NCBI GenBank assembly: GCA_022712815.1
Contig: JAFLJW010000379.1
Location: 1 to 30,208 of the forward strand
Length of the DNA stretch: 30,208 nucleotides
Reading direction: 5' to 3'
Source: Pseudodesulfovibrio sp.
Lineage (GTDB): Bacteria > Desulfobacterota > Desulfovibrionia > Desulfovibrionales > Desulfovibrionaceae
Of this stretch, positions 1 through 7,720 are shown one piece after another. The position numbers were made by a program, and so were the translations under genes. The notes under the pieces were generated by a model. The model did not search any database. It was not told the DNA's origin and was given only the letters and a program-made list of their open reading frames with translations. The stretch's first letter is position 1, and every line of letters starts with the position of its first letter.

Positions 1-904
1 CCGTGAATTTTTCGTAATTTCCTTTGGCCACGGCAGCCAAGGTCTTGGGAACCATGACGGCCACGGCCAGACCGTGAGGCACATGGAACAGAGTACCCAG
101 AGCAAAAGCAAGGCCGTGTATGGATGCGGCCCCTTCTGTCAGGTTCATGGCGTACCCGCCCAGGAGGCTGCCGTAGGCCATGTAATATCTTGCTTCCCTG
201 TCAGCTCCATTGGACACTGTCCGACGCAGGTAGTGCCAGATCTGACGGATGCCCTCAAGGGTAACGGCATCGGCAAGGGGATTCTCGGTAACGGTCAAAA
301 AGCTTTCGAGGTTGTGCACAAATGCGTCGATGCCTGTTTCAGCGGTCATCTTGCGTGGCAGGCCCATGGTCAATTCCGGGTCCACCAGAGCGGCATCGGC
401 CGCGATCAGGGGATCGACCACTCCGATCTTGGAATCGCCCTTGGTGGCGATGCAGATGATGGAGACTTCCGCACCTGTACCTGCGGTGGTGGGAATGACA
501 ATGCAGGGCAAGCCCTTGCGCGGAACATTGCCGATACCGGCGTACTCTTCGTATTTGTTGTCGTTTCCGGCGGCCATGGCTACTCCCTTGGCCACGTCCA
601 TGGCACTGCCGCCTCCGAGTCCGATGCACATGTTACAGCCGTTTTCCTTGAGAATCGACGCGGCTTTCAGGATGTCGGAAACCGGAGGTTCGGGAGTGAC
701 CTTCGGGAAGAGCACGTACTTGATGTCGGCATTGTCGAGAATGTCCGTGACCTGACCGAGTATGGGTGTCGAGGCGATGCCCGGGTCGCAAAGAAGCAGG
801 ATTTTTTCACCGCCCAACTTCTTTACGTATTCAGGAAGGGCAGCGATTGCCCCGAAACCGAAATTGACCATTGTTCTGCAATTGAAGCGAAAACTTCTTT
901 CCAT
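1..904 (-). CDS. Iron-type alcohol dehydrogenase (3' end beyond window)
   Basis: Iron-dependent group III alcohol dehydrogenase, which interconverts an alcohol and an aldehyde or ketone with NAD(H). 301 codons are visible; the C-terminal fifth or so lies beyond the left edge. The translation shows the nucleotide-binding GGGSAMDVAKG near residues 97-107, the PTTAGTGAE signature near 139-146, and all four expected metal ligands: D193 and H197 (GIDAFVHNLE), H263 (SIHGLA) and H277 (VPHGLA). The ATG at 904 is preceded by AAGGAT at a good distance; M12 is an alternative start. It lies about 50 nt after the phosphoglycerate kinase gene on the same strand, so it is probably a late gene of the LacI-regulated operon. 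The family includes 1,3-propanediol, lactaldehyde and ethanol dehydrogenases, and the substrate cannot be read from sequence alone. Confidence 0.9.
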   Translation of the reverse strand, partial: MERSFRFNCRTMVNFGFGAIAALPEYVKKLGGEKILLLCDPGIASTPILGQVTDILDNADIKYVLFPKVTPEPPVSDILKAASILKENGCNMCIGLGGGSAMDVAKGVAMAAGNDNKYEEYAGIGNVPRKGLPCIVIPTTAGTGAEVSIICIATKGDSKIGVVDPLIAADAALVDPELTMGLPRKMTAETGIDAFVHNLESFLTVTENPLADAVTLEGIRQIWHYLRRTVSNGADREARYYMAYGSLLGGYAMNLTEGAASIHGLAFALGTLFHVPHGLAVAVMVPKTLAAVAKGNYEKFT

Positions 905-954
905 GAGATGATCCTTATTTTGGCGAACGGAAGTAGGTCAGTCCGTATACGTCG

Positions 955-2190
955 TTATCTGTTCTCGTAGGCCTTTTTCATGGCCGTCAATAAAGGCAAT
1001 TCCACACCGGAGAGAAAGCGGACCATGGCGCCGCCAGCCGTGCATACGTAGTTGATATCATCGGGGTTGATGAATCGGGCCGCGGCGGAAACGGAGTCGC
1101 CGCCACCGACAACGGTATACGCCGAAGTTTTGCCCAGAGCCTTGAAAAGGCTCTCTGTTCCGTATGCAAACTCGCTGTTCTCGTACACTCCGGGAGGGCC
1201 GTTCACGAACACTGTTCCGGCATTCATGATGATGTCGGAGTAGAGCTGCGCCGTCTTGCGTCCGATGTCCGGATAGATGCCTTTGCCCGGCAGTTCCTCG
1301 ACATCCATCTCGACGCGCCTGCCTTCCACATCGCAAGCGAGGTCCACGGGGACCATAATCTTTCCCTGGTAGTCCCGAAGATACGCCTTGGCGGGCTCAA
1401 TGAAGACGTCGAGGGAACGATCGGCAATAAACTTGCGCATCGCATCTCCGACATCCAGCCCCTTGGCCATGAGCATGATGATTCCGGTAACCCCGCAAGT
1501 CAGGATGGAATCTGCCACCCCGGCTTTAAGCACCCTGAGCATCATGGAAAAGGCATCGGATATCTTCAGTCCACCCAGCAGGAAGACCGCCGGATGTGCT
1601 GGCTCTTCCATGAGCTTTTGCAGGGCCTCCACTTCGTCGAAGAGCAGGAATCCTGCTGCGGACGGCATGAGTTCCTGAAAGGCGACCATGGACGGGGCAT
1701 TGCGATGGGCGGCGGCAAAGGCATCGTTGACGTATATGTCGAACAACGGAGCGAGAGTGCGCACCAGAAGGCAATTCAGCATTTCCTTTGGCTCAAGGCT
1801 CACCGCGCTTTCAAACGAGGAGACTTCTTCCGTGAGGTAGCGAACATTGCCGAGCAGAATTGCCTGCCCACTGCAAAGGCCATTAATGGCCTCTACCGCA
1901 GCGGGACCGGCGACATCATCAATATACCGGACTTCCTTTCCCAGGAGTTTGCTTAAAATACCAGCGTGCTCCTCAAGAGGGACAAGATCATTGTAGTTGA
2001 GCGTGTCCCCCTGATGGGCGAGGATGCCGAGCTTGGCTCCCTTTTCAAGGAGGTAGGAAAGTGTCGGCAGGCTCTTTACTATCCGGTTGTCATTGATGAT
2101 TCGATGTGTTTCCGGGTCCAAGGGGGAATTGATGTCCACACGGACAAGCACCCGCTTGTCCGCGTAGTTCAATTCTTCCATCAGGGGCAT
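955..2190 (-). CDS. pgk: Phosphoglycerate kinase, archaeal type, divergent
   Basis: Acyl-phosphate kinase of the phosphoglycerate kinase family, normally converting 1,3-bisphosphoglycerate and ADP to 3-phosphoglycerate and ATP. At 411 aa it has family length and resembles archaeal more than bacterial enzymes (VRVDINSP, EEHAGILSKLLGKEV, GFLLFDEVEAL). The Asp/Asn of VDIN, Arg of NDNRIV, His of AHQG, Arg of NVRY and Arg of AAHR, which line the 3-phosphoglycerate site, are kept. The basic residue of the HxGRP loop is replaced by Asp (AHQGDT). NGPMG reads NGPPG, and the glycine loop is CTAGGA instead of SGGGA. It follows the type II GAPDH gene closely, so the two probably act in sequence. Start: the ATG at 2190 has AAAGG six nt upstream; ATGs at 2208 and 2181 are also possible. 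The substrate may not be standard 3-phosphoglycerate (inference). Confidence 0.88.
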   Translation of the reverse strand: MPLMEELNYADKRVLVRVDINSPLDPETHRIINDNRIVKSLPTLSYLLEKGAKLGILAHQGDTLNYNDLVPLEEHAGILSKLLGKEVRYIDDVAGPAAVEAINGLCSGQAILLGNVRYLTEEVSSFESAVSLEPKEMLNCLLVRTLAPLFDIYVNDAFAAAHRNAPSMVAFQELMPSAAGFLLFDEVEALQKLMEEPAHPAVFLLGGLKISDAFSMMLRVLKAGVADSILTCGVTGIIMLMAKGLDVGDAMRKFIADRSLDVFIEPAKAYLRDYQGKIMVPVDLACDVEGRRVEMDVEELPGKGIYPDIGRKTAQLYSDIIMNAGTVFVNGPPGVYENSEFAYGTESLFKALGKTSAYTVVGGGDSVSAAARFINPDDINYVCTAGGAMVRFLSGVELPLLTAMKKAYENR

Positions 2191-2212
2191 GTGTAGCCTT
2201 TGGGGCATCGGA

Positions 2213-3256
2213 TTAGCCTTCCATGTACTTTGGACTTTTCCACTTGCCCATGCCCAGATACTTGTTGGTCTGTTTTACACCCAATTCCGGGTCGGTTTGC
2301 ATTTCCGTGGATGCACGAATCGCATCGATGGTTTCGGGGATGGTGACGGATTCCTGGGGAATGTTGATGGCAAACATGATGTCTTTTCCAGATTTGACAA
2401 TGGTGTCCTTCCACAGGGCGATTTCGTACATGTCGGACCTGTAGTTGCCCAGGTCGCGAGCGTAGCGAAACATGGAAGCATTTCCCAGGAATCCTTCATC
2501 AATGCTGACCACGCGAATGCGGTCATGCTGACGGAAGAGTTTTTCTGCCTCTTGCGGGCTGATGTCTTTTTTGGGGGTGACTACCAGGGTAATGATGTGC
2601 CCATGGGTAACCGGAGTATGGACCAGGATGCCGGTGGCCTTTATGTGAGGCATGATGGTCATCAGATCAAGGCACTGGTGATTGGGGGCCTTGTCCACCT
2701 GTAAAGCGTTGGTCAACCCTCTGTGGTAATCTCCGGGATCAGCGATACGCCGGATGATGGTGATGGCGACTTTCTCCACACCCACGGCCTGATCAAGGCA
2801 GCTGATGGCGCGAATGAAACCGGTGGTGTTGCAGGAAGTCAGTTTGAGGAAATCCTTGCCAAGGCCCTTCACGTAATTCGCATATCCGTGGAAGAAAACA
2901 TCTGCGACTTCGTTGGACTCGCCGCCTTGAAAAATGGCCTTTTTGTTCTTGGACTGATAGTAGGCCTTATTCTTGGCACCGACGCCAGCGACTGTTGCGT
3001 CGAGGATTATATCGCATTTATCGACCAGTTCTTCAAAGGAACCGGTAATCGGAATACCAGCGTCTTTGAAAAGTCCGTCGTTGGCCGGAATGGCGTTGTA
3101 CAAATCATACGGCATGCCGCTTTCATACAGAGCACGAATGGTCAAGGTCGGGGCAACGTCGCAAACACCGACGAGTTTCATGTCTTCCTGTAGGGACACG
3201 CCATCGGCCAACCTTTGTCCGATGATGCCATATCCTACGATTCCTACATTAATCAT
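2213..3256 (-). CDS. gap2: Type II (archaeal-type) glyceraldehyde-3-phosphate dehydrogenase
   Basis: Phosphorylating aldehyde dehydrogenase, normally oxidising glyceraldehyde 3-phosphate to 1,3-bisphosphoglycerate. The 347-aa translation follows archaeal type II enzymes such as that of Methanothermus fervidus end to end: Rossmann GYGIIGQR (residues 9-16), KAIFQGGE, the catalytic cysteine in SCNTTG (C142), IRRIADP and the histidine-containing THGH segment. After the second beta strand it has an acidic CDVAP (D33) where the archaeal NADP enzyme has SKTRP, which suggests NAD preference. The usual PSHHGPD motif reads PNHQCLD, a departure at a normally well-kept site. The ATG at 3256 has a TAAGGAG ribosome site. 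It sits between the LacI regulator gene (29-nt gap) and the kinase gene. Type II GAPDH is uncommon in bacteria, so a dedicated catabolic role is more likely than central glycolysis (inference). Confidence 0.9.
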   Translation of the reverse strand: MINVGIVGYGIIGQRLADGVSLQEDMKLVGVCDVAPTLTIRALYESGMPYDLYNAIPANDGLFKDAGIPITGSFEELVDKCDIILDATVAGVGAKNKAYYQSKNKKAIFQGGESNEVADVFFHGYANYVKGLGKDFLKLTSCNTTGFIRAISCLDQAVGVEKVAITIIRRIADPGDYHRGLTNALQVDKAPNHQCLDLMTIMPHIKATGILVHTPVTHGHIITLVVTPKKDISPQEAEKLFRQHDRIRVVSIDEGFLGNASMFRYARDLGNYRSDMYEIALWKDTIVKSGKDIMFAINIPQESVTIPETIDAIRASTEMQTDPELGVKQTNKYLGMGKWKSPKYMEG

Positions 3257-3285
3257 TATATAACTCCTTATGTTTTGTGATACTT

Positions 3286-4326
3286 TTATTTGCTGTAGCG
3301 AGTGGGTAAGGCGCAACTGCCCCTGGTAATGATGTGCGGGTTCACTACCATTTGTTGGGTTTGCTTGGTCTTGATTGTCTGAAGAAGCAGATCCACCGCA
3401 GAGCAGCCGACTTCGCTTTTGTTGTGGCTGACAGATGTCAGGTTCATTCCTGGAAGAGATGCCATTTCGATGTTGTCAAATCCCACAACAGCAACGTCAT
3501 CCGGCACCTTGTATCCGGCCTCAAGCAGGGCCACTATGACACCTATGGCCAGATAATCGCTGTGAGCCACGATTACAGAAGGAAGTTTTTTGCGCTTGAT
3601 GAGTTCCTTGGCGAAAGTCATCCCGGATTCCTTGTAAAAGTCGCTCGCCACGCAGAGTGAATCCTTGTCAAAGTCAATTCCCAGTTTTTCAAAGGTATCC
3701 AGCGATCCGAGAAGCCGGTTGTAGCCAGTGGATACATTTTGCGGTCCGGCGATGACGCTGAATGAGGTGTGCCCGAGGGAAACCAGGTGCTCAGTCATGT
3801 CACAGCTTCCCTTGTAATTATCCACGCCGACAAAATTATAGGCCGGCCTGGAATGCGTTCCACGCAATTGGCGCAGGGCAAGAAGAAAGGGAACGTCCAT
3901 GTCGAAAAGTTCTTCGATGCAAGGGTCATCCAGAAAGACCGAACTGAGAATAAGGCCGTCCACACCGTAGGAAAGCAAGTCCTGAATGCAGCGGCGCTCA
4001 TCCTCTATGCCGCCTCGAACCGATGAAAGCAGCACGGAATATCCCAATTCCTTGGCTCGCTGCACAACCCCCTGCGCTAACTCCGAAAAAAACGGGTTCT
4101 TCAGGGATTCAATAGTCAAGCCAATTATATTACTGGCTTTTTTCTGGAGCATCCGGGCCGCAAAATTGGGCCTGTATTTCAGCTCCTTGCAGGCTGTGAG
4201 AATTTGCGTCCGTCGCTCCTTGCCCACACGCGGTGTCTCCGGGTTATTAAGCACCATGGAGACGGTTGTAGCGGAAACGCCGACTAAGGCTGCGATGTCC
4301 TTGATTGTTGGCGATTTTCTTTTCAT
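3286..4326 (-). CDS. LacI/PurR-family transcriptional regulator
   Basis: DNA-binding repressor-type regulator of 346 aa. The N-terminus (TIKDIAALVGVSATTVSMVLN, about residues 7-27) is the LacI-family helix-turn-helix. A hinge (NFAARMLQKKAS) follows, then a periplasmic-binding-protein-like effector domain with the usual IIGLTIESLKNPFFSELAQG start and VVGFDNIEMASL segment near the end. LacI proteins bind palindromes with a central CG and release them on binding a sugar-like or small-molecule ligand. Palindromes of that kind lie upstream of the operon's first gene (9813-9828) and of hdrC (16848-16863), and this is the only regulator gene in the window that fits them. Start: ATG at 4326, one nt after the livF stop; an in-frame GTG at 4338 would overlap livF by 11 nt. 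Lying inside the operon it presumably controls, it is probably autoregulated. Confidence 0.93.
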   Translation of the reverse strand: MKRKSPTIKDIAALVGVSATTVSMVLNNPETPRVGKERRTQILTACKELKYRPNFAARMLQKKASNIIGLTIESLKNPFFSELAQGVVQRAKELGYSVLLSSVRGGIEDERRCIQDLLSYGVDGLILSSVFLDDPCIEELFDMDVPFLLALRQLRGTHSRPAYNFVGVDNYKGSCDMTEHLVSLGHTSFSVIAGPQNVSTGYNRLLGSLDTFEKLGIDFDKDSLCVASDFYKESGMTFAKELIKRKKLPSVIVAHSDYLAIGVIVALLEAGYKVPDDVAVVGFDNIEMASLPGMNLTSVSHNKSEVGCSAVDLLLQTIKTKQTQQMVVNPHIITRGSCALPTRYSK

Positions 4327-4327
4327 A

Positions 4328-5056
4328 TTACCCGACACCTAAGAGTTTTTGTTGAAGTTCATGATCTTTTTCCAGTTTTTCAGGGGACCCGTCATAGATT
4401 ATTTCACCAATATCCATGACATAACAATGGTCCATGAAACTTATGAAATGCGGTGAGAATTGTTCCACGACGATAAGGGCCATACCGTACTCTTTCTTGA
4501 TCTCCAAGACCATATTCATTACCTGGTCAGCTATCAAGGGAGCCAGACCTTCCGTAGGCTCATCCAGAAGAATGAGATCAGGGTTGCTCATCAGCGTCCG
4601 CCCTATGGTGAGCATCTGCTGCTCACCTCCACTCATCTCGCAACCCCATTTTCGCTCCATTTTCTTGAGTACGGGGAAATAGCGGTACACGTCGTCGAGA
4701 GTGATCTTCTTCCTGTCGGGAGAATCACTTGAACGGGATTCCGATTTTTCCCCCAGCAGGAGATTTTCCTTGATTGTCAGATTCGGAAAGATCCGTCTGT
4801 CTTCCGGAACCCAGCCGATTCCCATCTTGGCAATCTTGTAGGGAGGGAGGGTCGTTATATCCTGCCCTTTGTACTTGATCTCTCCCTGACATTGGGGAGA
4901 GGAAAAGCCCATGATTGACCTGAATGTGGTGCTCTTTCCCGCTCCATTGCGGCCAAAGAGACCGACCACTGTCCCTTCTTCGACATTCAGATTGATATCG
5001 AACAGGATCTGGGCATCGCCATAGAAGCTTGTGAGATTTTTTATTTCAAGTAACAT
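4328..5056 (-). CDS. livF: Branched-chain-amino-acid-type ABC transporter ATPase LivF
   Basis: Cytoplasmic ATPase subunit of a HAAT/Liv-type importer, 242 aa. It has Walker A GRNGAGKST (about residues 35-43), the LivF-type WVPEDRRIFPNLT segment, ABC signature MSGGEQQ, Walker B LILLDEPTEGLAP and the VEQ that replaces the switch histidine in LivF proteins. It pairs with LivG (next gene upstream, 4-nt gap) and powers the LivHM channel. The gene end is nearly fused to the regulator gene: the livF stop at 4328-4330 lies one nt before that gene's ATG. The family also carries urea, amides and other small polar organics, so the name gives the fold and not the cargo. Confidence 0.95.
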   Translation of the reverse strand: MLLEIKNLTSFYGDAQILFDINLNVEEGTVVGLFGRNGAGKSTTFRSIMGFSSPQCQGEIKYKGQDITTLPPYKIAKMGIGWVPEDRRIFPNLTIKENLLLGEKSESRSSDSPDRKKITLDDVYRYFPVLKKMERKWGCEMSGGEQQMLTIGRTLMSNPDLILLDEPTEGLAPLIADQVMNMVLEIKKEYGMALIVVEQFSPHFISFMDHCYVMDIGEIIYDGSPEKLEKDHELQQKLLGVG

Positions 5057-5060
5057 ATGC

Positions 5061-5798
5061 TTAACTCTTCAGGTAGACGGCTTGAACTTTTTTGTTGCGC
5101 TTAACTGCCTCGGGATCACCAAAAGCCAGAACGGCTCCTTGGTGCAACACCAGAATTTTTTCGGATATCTTGAAAACCACATCCATATCATGCTCGACGA
5201 TAATCAGTGTCGTGGTTTTCCGGAGTTTTTCGATAAGATCCGTAATCCGGGAGCGTTCTCCTTTGGCGAGTCCACTCATGGGCTCGTCCAGCAGGAGCGT
5301 CTCGGGACGGTTTGAAAGAGCCATGCCGATATCCAGAATTTTTCTGTCACCGTGTGAAATGGCACCCACCGGGAAATCCTTTTTATCGAACAAGCCGATC
5401 TGCGAGAGTATCTCTTCGCTACGGACCCTGATTTCATCATTTTTCTTGAAGTTCTTGAAAAGGTTGGCACGGAGGCCCAACGCGCTCTGTACACCGATGC
5501 TGATATTCTCCAGGACGTTCATCTCCTCAAACAGACTGACCACCTGAAAGGATCGGGAGAGGCCGTGTTTAAGTGTCTCGTAAGGAGGTTTTCCTGTGAT
5601 GTCAGCGCCCTTGTACATGACGGTCCCGCCATTGGGCTTGATCATGCCAGTCAACAGATTGAAGAAGGTTGTTTTTCCAGCGCCATTGGCACCAATGATG
5701 GAAACCAGCTCTCCTTCCTGAAAATCAACGCAGATGTCGTTGGTCACCAGGTTGGAGCCAAATGATTTTTTCAAATTCGAAACGGACAGAATTGCCAT
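5061..5798 (-). CDS. livG: Branched-chain-amino-acid-type ABC transporter ATPase LivG
   Basis: Second ATPase of the importer, 245 aa. It shows Walker A GANGAGKTT, the LivG-type sequence GLSRSFQVVSLFEEMNVLENI after the Q-loop, the variant signature ISHGDRKILDIGMAL (SHGD where most ABC ATPases have SGG), Walker B TLLLDEPMSGLA and switch histidine IIVEHDMDVV. The reading frame is open further upstream to 5921, but that stretch lies inside livM and is not family-like. The ATG at 5798 starts the conserved AILSVSNLKKSFG and has a GAGGA ribosome site. The livM stop lies 32 nt upstream. Confidence 0.95.
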   Translation of the reverse strand: MAILSVSNLKKSFGSNLVTNDICVDFQEGELVSIIGANGAGKTTFFNLLTGMIKPNGGTVMYKGADITGKPPYETLKHGLSRSFQVVSLFEEMNVLENISIGVQSALGLRANLFKNFKKNDEIRVRSEEILSQIGLFDKKDFPVGAISHGDRKILDIGMALSNRPETLLLDEPMSGLAKGERSRITDLIEKLRKTTTLIIVEHDMDVVFKISEKILVLHQGAVLAFGDPEAVKRNKKVQAVYLKS

Positions 5799-5830
5799 AA
5801 TATCCTCTTCTCTTTCTTGATCTCGTAAGA

Positions 5831-6772
5831 TTACTGTTCTTTTCGGTCGCACAATCCCATCAAGCCTCTGGGGCAGATCAAAATGATCAGGACGAAAAAG
5901 AGACCGTACGCCAGAAGCCAATGCTCCCAGAATGCACTAATGAGTTCTTTGCAGATAAGGAAAATGAGCGATCCCACGATGGGACCGTAAAAGCTCGCGG
6001 TGCCGCCACCCAAAAGGGTTGCGATGACTACGTCACCGGACTTCGTCCAATCGAAGATGTCTGCGAAGGCTGCACCTGCCAGGAAACAGTACAAGGCACC
6101 GGCCAATCCGGCAAAGAAGCCTGAAAGGGTGAAAACGAGGAACTTGTAGAACCCGGTGTTATAGCCAAGGTAAGTTGCCCGGATCGGATTCTGCCTGATG
6201 CTCTGGAGAGTCATGCCGAAGCTGGAATGCGCGATGACCCTGATGATGATGGCACAGGCGGCGAAGAAGCCGAAACACAGGTAATAGTAGGGTATGGAAC
6301 CGCTGATATCCATGCCGAGAAAGGAGCTTCTGGCAATGCCAGTCAGGCCGGATTCACCGCCTGTTACTTCATCCCACCGCCAGCAGAGGCCAAATAGCAC
6401 TTGGGAAAAGGCCACGGTCAGCATCGCAAAGTAGATGCCTTTCTTGTTGCGGATAACCCAGCCCACTGCTGCTGCGCCCAGCATTCCGGCGATGCCGCCG
6501 ATAATGAGAGCACATTCTATTCCCATGCCAGGGGTCAGGTGCAGAAAGGTCAGGGCGGCTCCGAAAGTGCCCATGCCGTATAAGGCTCCGTGACCGAAAG
6601 AAGGCAGGGCCGTGTAGCCAAGACACAGGTTGAAGCTCAAAGTGAATATGAAGAAAAGCAACAATTCGGAGCCAAGGGAAATGAACTTTCCAAGAAACGG
6701 GTAAAAAGGATATAGGGCAAAGATCAGGAATATATAGAGGTACGGGTCCCTCGTGATGGATTTGATTTGCAT
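5831..6772 (-). CDS. livM: Branched-chain-amino-acid-type ABC transporter permease LivM
   Basis: Inner-membrane permease of 313 aa with about eight to ten hydrophobic segments, starting near residues 12-30 and ending with LLAYGLFFVLIILICPRGL. Typical LivM stretches are present: NLCLGYTALPSFGHGALYGMG, GIYFAMLTVAFSQ, a coupling-helix region around ALRAIRQ-type sequence (here QSIRQNPIRATYLGYN), and the LLGGGTASFYGPIVGS loop. It forms the transmembrane channel with LivH, whose stop codon is 14 nt upstream. The ribosome site is GGGAAGGG seven nt before the ATG. Confidence 0.94.
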   Translation of the reverse strand: MQIKSITRDPYLYIFLIFALYPFYPFLGKFISLGSELLLFFIFTLSFNLCLGYTALPSFGHGALYGMGTFGAALTFLHLTPGMGIECALIIGGIAGMLGAAAVGWVIRNKKGIYFAMLTVAFSQVLFGLCWRWDEVTGGESGLTGIARSSFLGMDISGSIPYYYLCFGFFAACAIIIRVIAHSSFGMTLQSIRQNPIRATYLGYNTGFYKFLVFTLSGFFAGLAGALYCFLAGAAFADIFDWTKSGDVVIATLLGGGTASFYGPIVGSLIFLICKELISAFWEHWLLAYGLFFVLIILICPRGLMGLCDRKEQ

Positions 6773-6786
6773 GTGTTTTCCCTTCC

Positions 6787-7653
6787 CTATTCAAGGATGT
6801 TTTGCTTGCCGAGCAGGCCTCTGGGCCAGAAATAGACGACTACGGCCATGATGACGTATGGCATGATGTCCACGAACCGGGGAATGACCAAGGACATCAG
6901 TGAAGTCGTCAGGCCGATGATTAGTCCCCCAAGAATCGTTCCTCGTATGCTCCCCAGGCCACCGATGAGGACGACCAGAAAGGATGGCATGAGAAAAGCC
7001 GCTCCCATTCCAGGCTTGAGTGACCATATGGACGAAGCAAGCACTCCGGAGATGGCCGCGATCATCGTGCCGATGGTGAACACGATGGTACGAAGCATCG
7101 GCAGGTCGTGTCCCAGAGCCGAAACCATTTCGCTGTCGTACATTCCGGCCCGCACAATGGCGCCGAAACTGGTGTTGTTCAGTGCAAGCCATGTCCCGCC
7201 GAGGATTACTGTACAAAAACCTGCAACAAAAAGTCGGTAATATGGAATTATCATGTCGCCGATGAAAAGTACTCCCTGAGCGAATTCGGGCGGATTGATC
7301 GTTTTGGCTGCTGCCCCGAAAATCATATGCAGGACCTGCTCGACGGCCATGGCAAAACCCATGGTTATGACGAGGCCGAAAAGCGGGTCTTCTCCATAAA
7401 TTCGGCGTACGAGAACGCGTTCAACGATGATACCTATGACACCCACTATCAGGGCGGCTCCGACCATTGCTGGCCAAAACCCCATGAGATCCTTGAGAAC
7501 CCAGTACATATACGCACCGAGGGCAAATAAAATGCCATGAGCAAAGTTGAGGACCCCTGAGACACCTAGCACCAAGGAAAATCCTAGTGCGATGGTTGCA
7601 TATATGAGACCGAGAATTATTCCATTGACGATCAGGCTGGCTACAAGAAACAT
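6787..7653 (-). CDS. livH: Branched-chain-amino-acid-type ABC transporter permease LivH
   Basis: Inner-membrane permease of 288 aa, the partner of LivM. Hallmarks are the N-terminal IVNGIILGLIYATIALGFSL, the GVLNFAHGILFALGAY motif, the coupling segment AGMYDSEMVSALGHDL, and FLVVLIGGLGSIRGTILGGLIIGL near the C-terminus. The ATG at 7653 has a strong GGGGGAG ribosome site. It is separated from the upstream binding-protein gene by 67 nt that hold a perfect 10-bp hairpin, an arrangement often seen where the binding protein is made in excess over the permeases. Confidence 0.94.
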   Translation of the reverse strand: MFLVASLIVNGIILGLIYATIALGFSLVLGVSGVLNFAHGILFALGAYMYWVLKDLMGFWPAMVGAALIVGVIGIIVERVLVRRIYGEDPLFGLVITMGFAMAVEQVLHMIFGAAAKTINPPEFAQGVLFIGDMIIPYYRLFVAGFCTVILGGTWLALNNTSFGAIVRAGMYDSEMVSALGHDLPMLRTIVFTIGTMIAAISGVLASSIWSLKPGMGAAFLMPSFLVVLIGGLGSIRGTILGGLIIGLTTSLMSLVIPRFVDIMPYVIMAVVVYFWPRGLLGKQNILE

Positions 7654-7676
7654 GAACTCTCCCCCTGCGTGCTAAA

Positions 7677-7707
7677 CGGGTGCCCGGCCCGTACAGTCGG
7701 GCACCCG
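7677..7707 (-). promoter_or_regulatory. Intercistronic hairpin between binding-protein gene and livH
   Basis: Perfect inverted repeat: arms CGGGTGCCCG (7677-7686) and CGGGCACCCG (7698-7707) with an 11-nt loop. On the transcribed minus strand only three T residues follow, so it is a poor terminator. It is better explained as an mRNA-stabilising or attenuating stem that raises binding-protein yield relative to the membrane subunits. The structure is seen in the sequence; the role is inferred. Confidence 0.7.
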
Positions 7708-7720
7708 CAGATAACCGTGT

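Noticed and set aside
74..970. 298-codon open frame on the plus strand
   Set aside because: It runs antisense to the iron-type alcohol dehydrogenase, which has all metal ligands; the antisense translation shows no family features.
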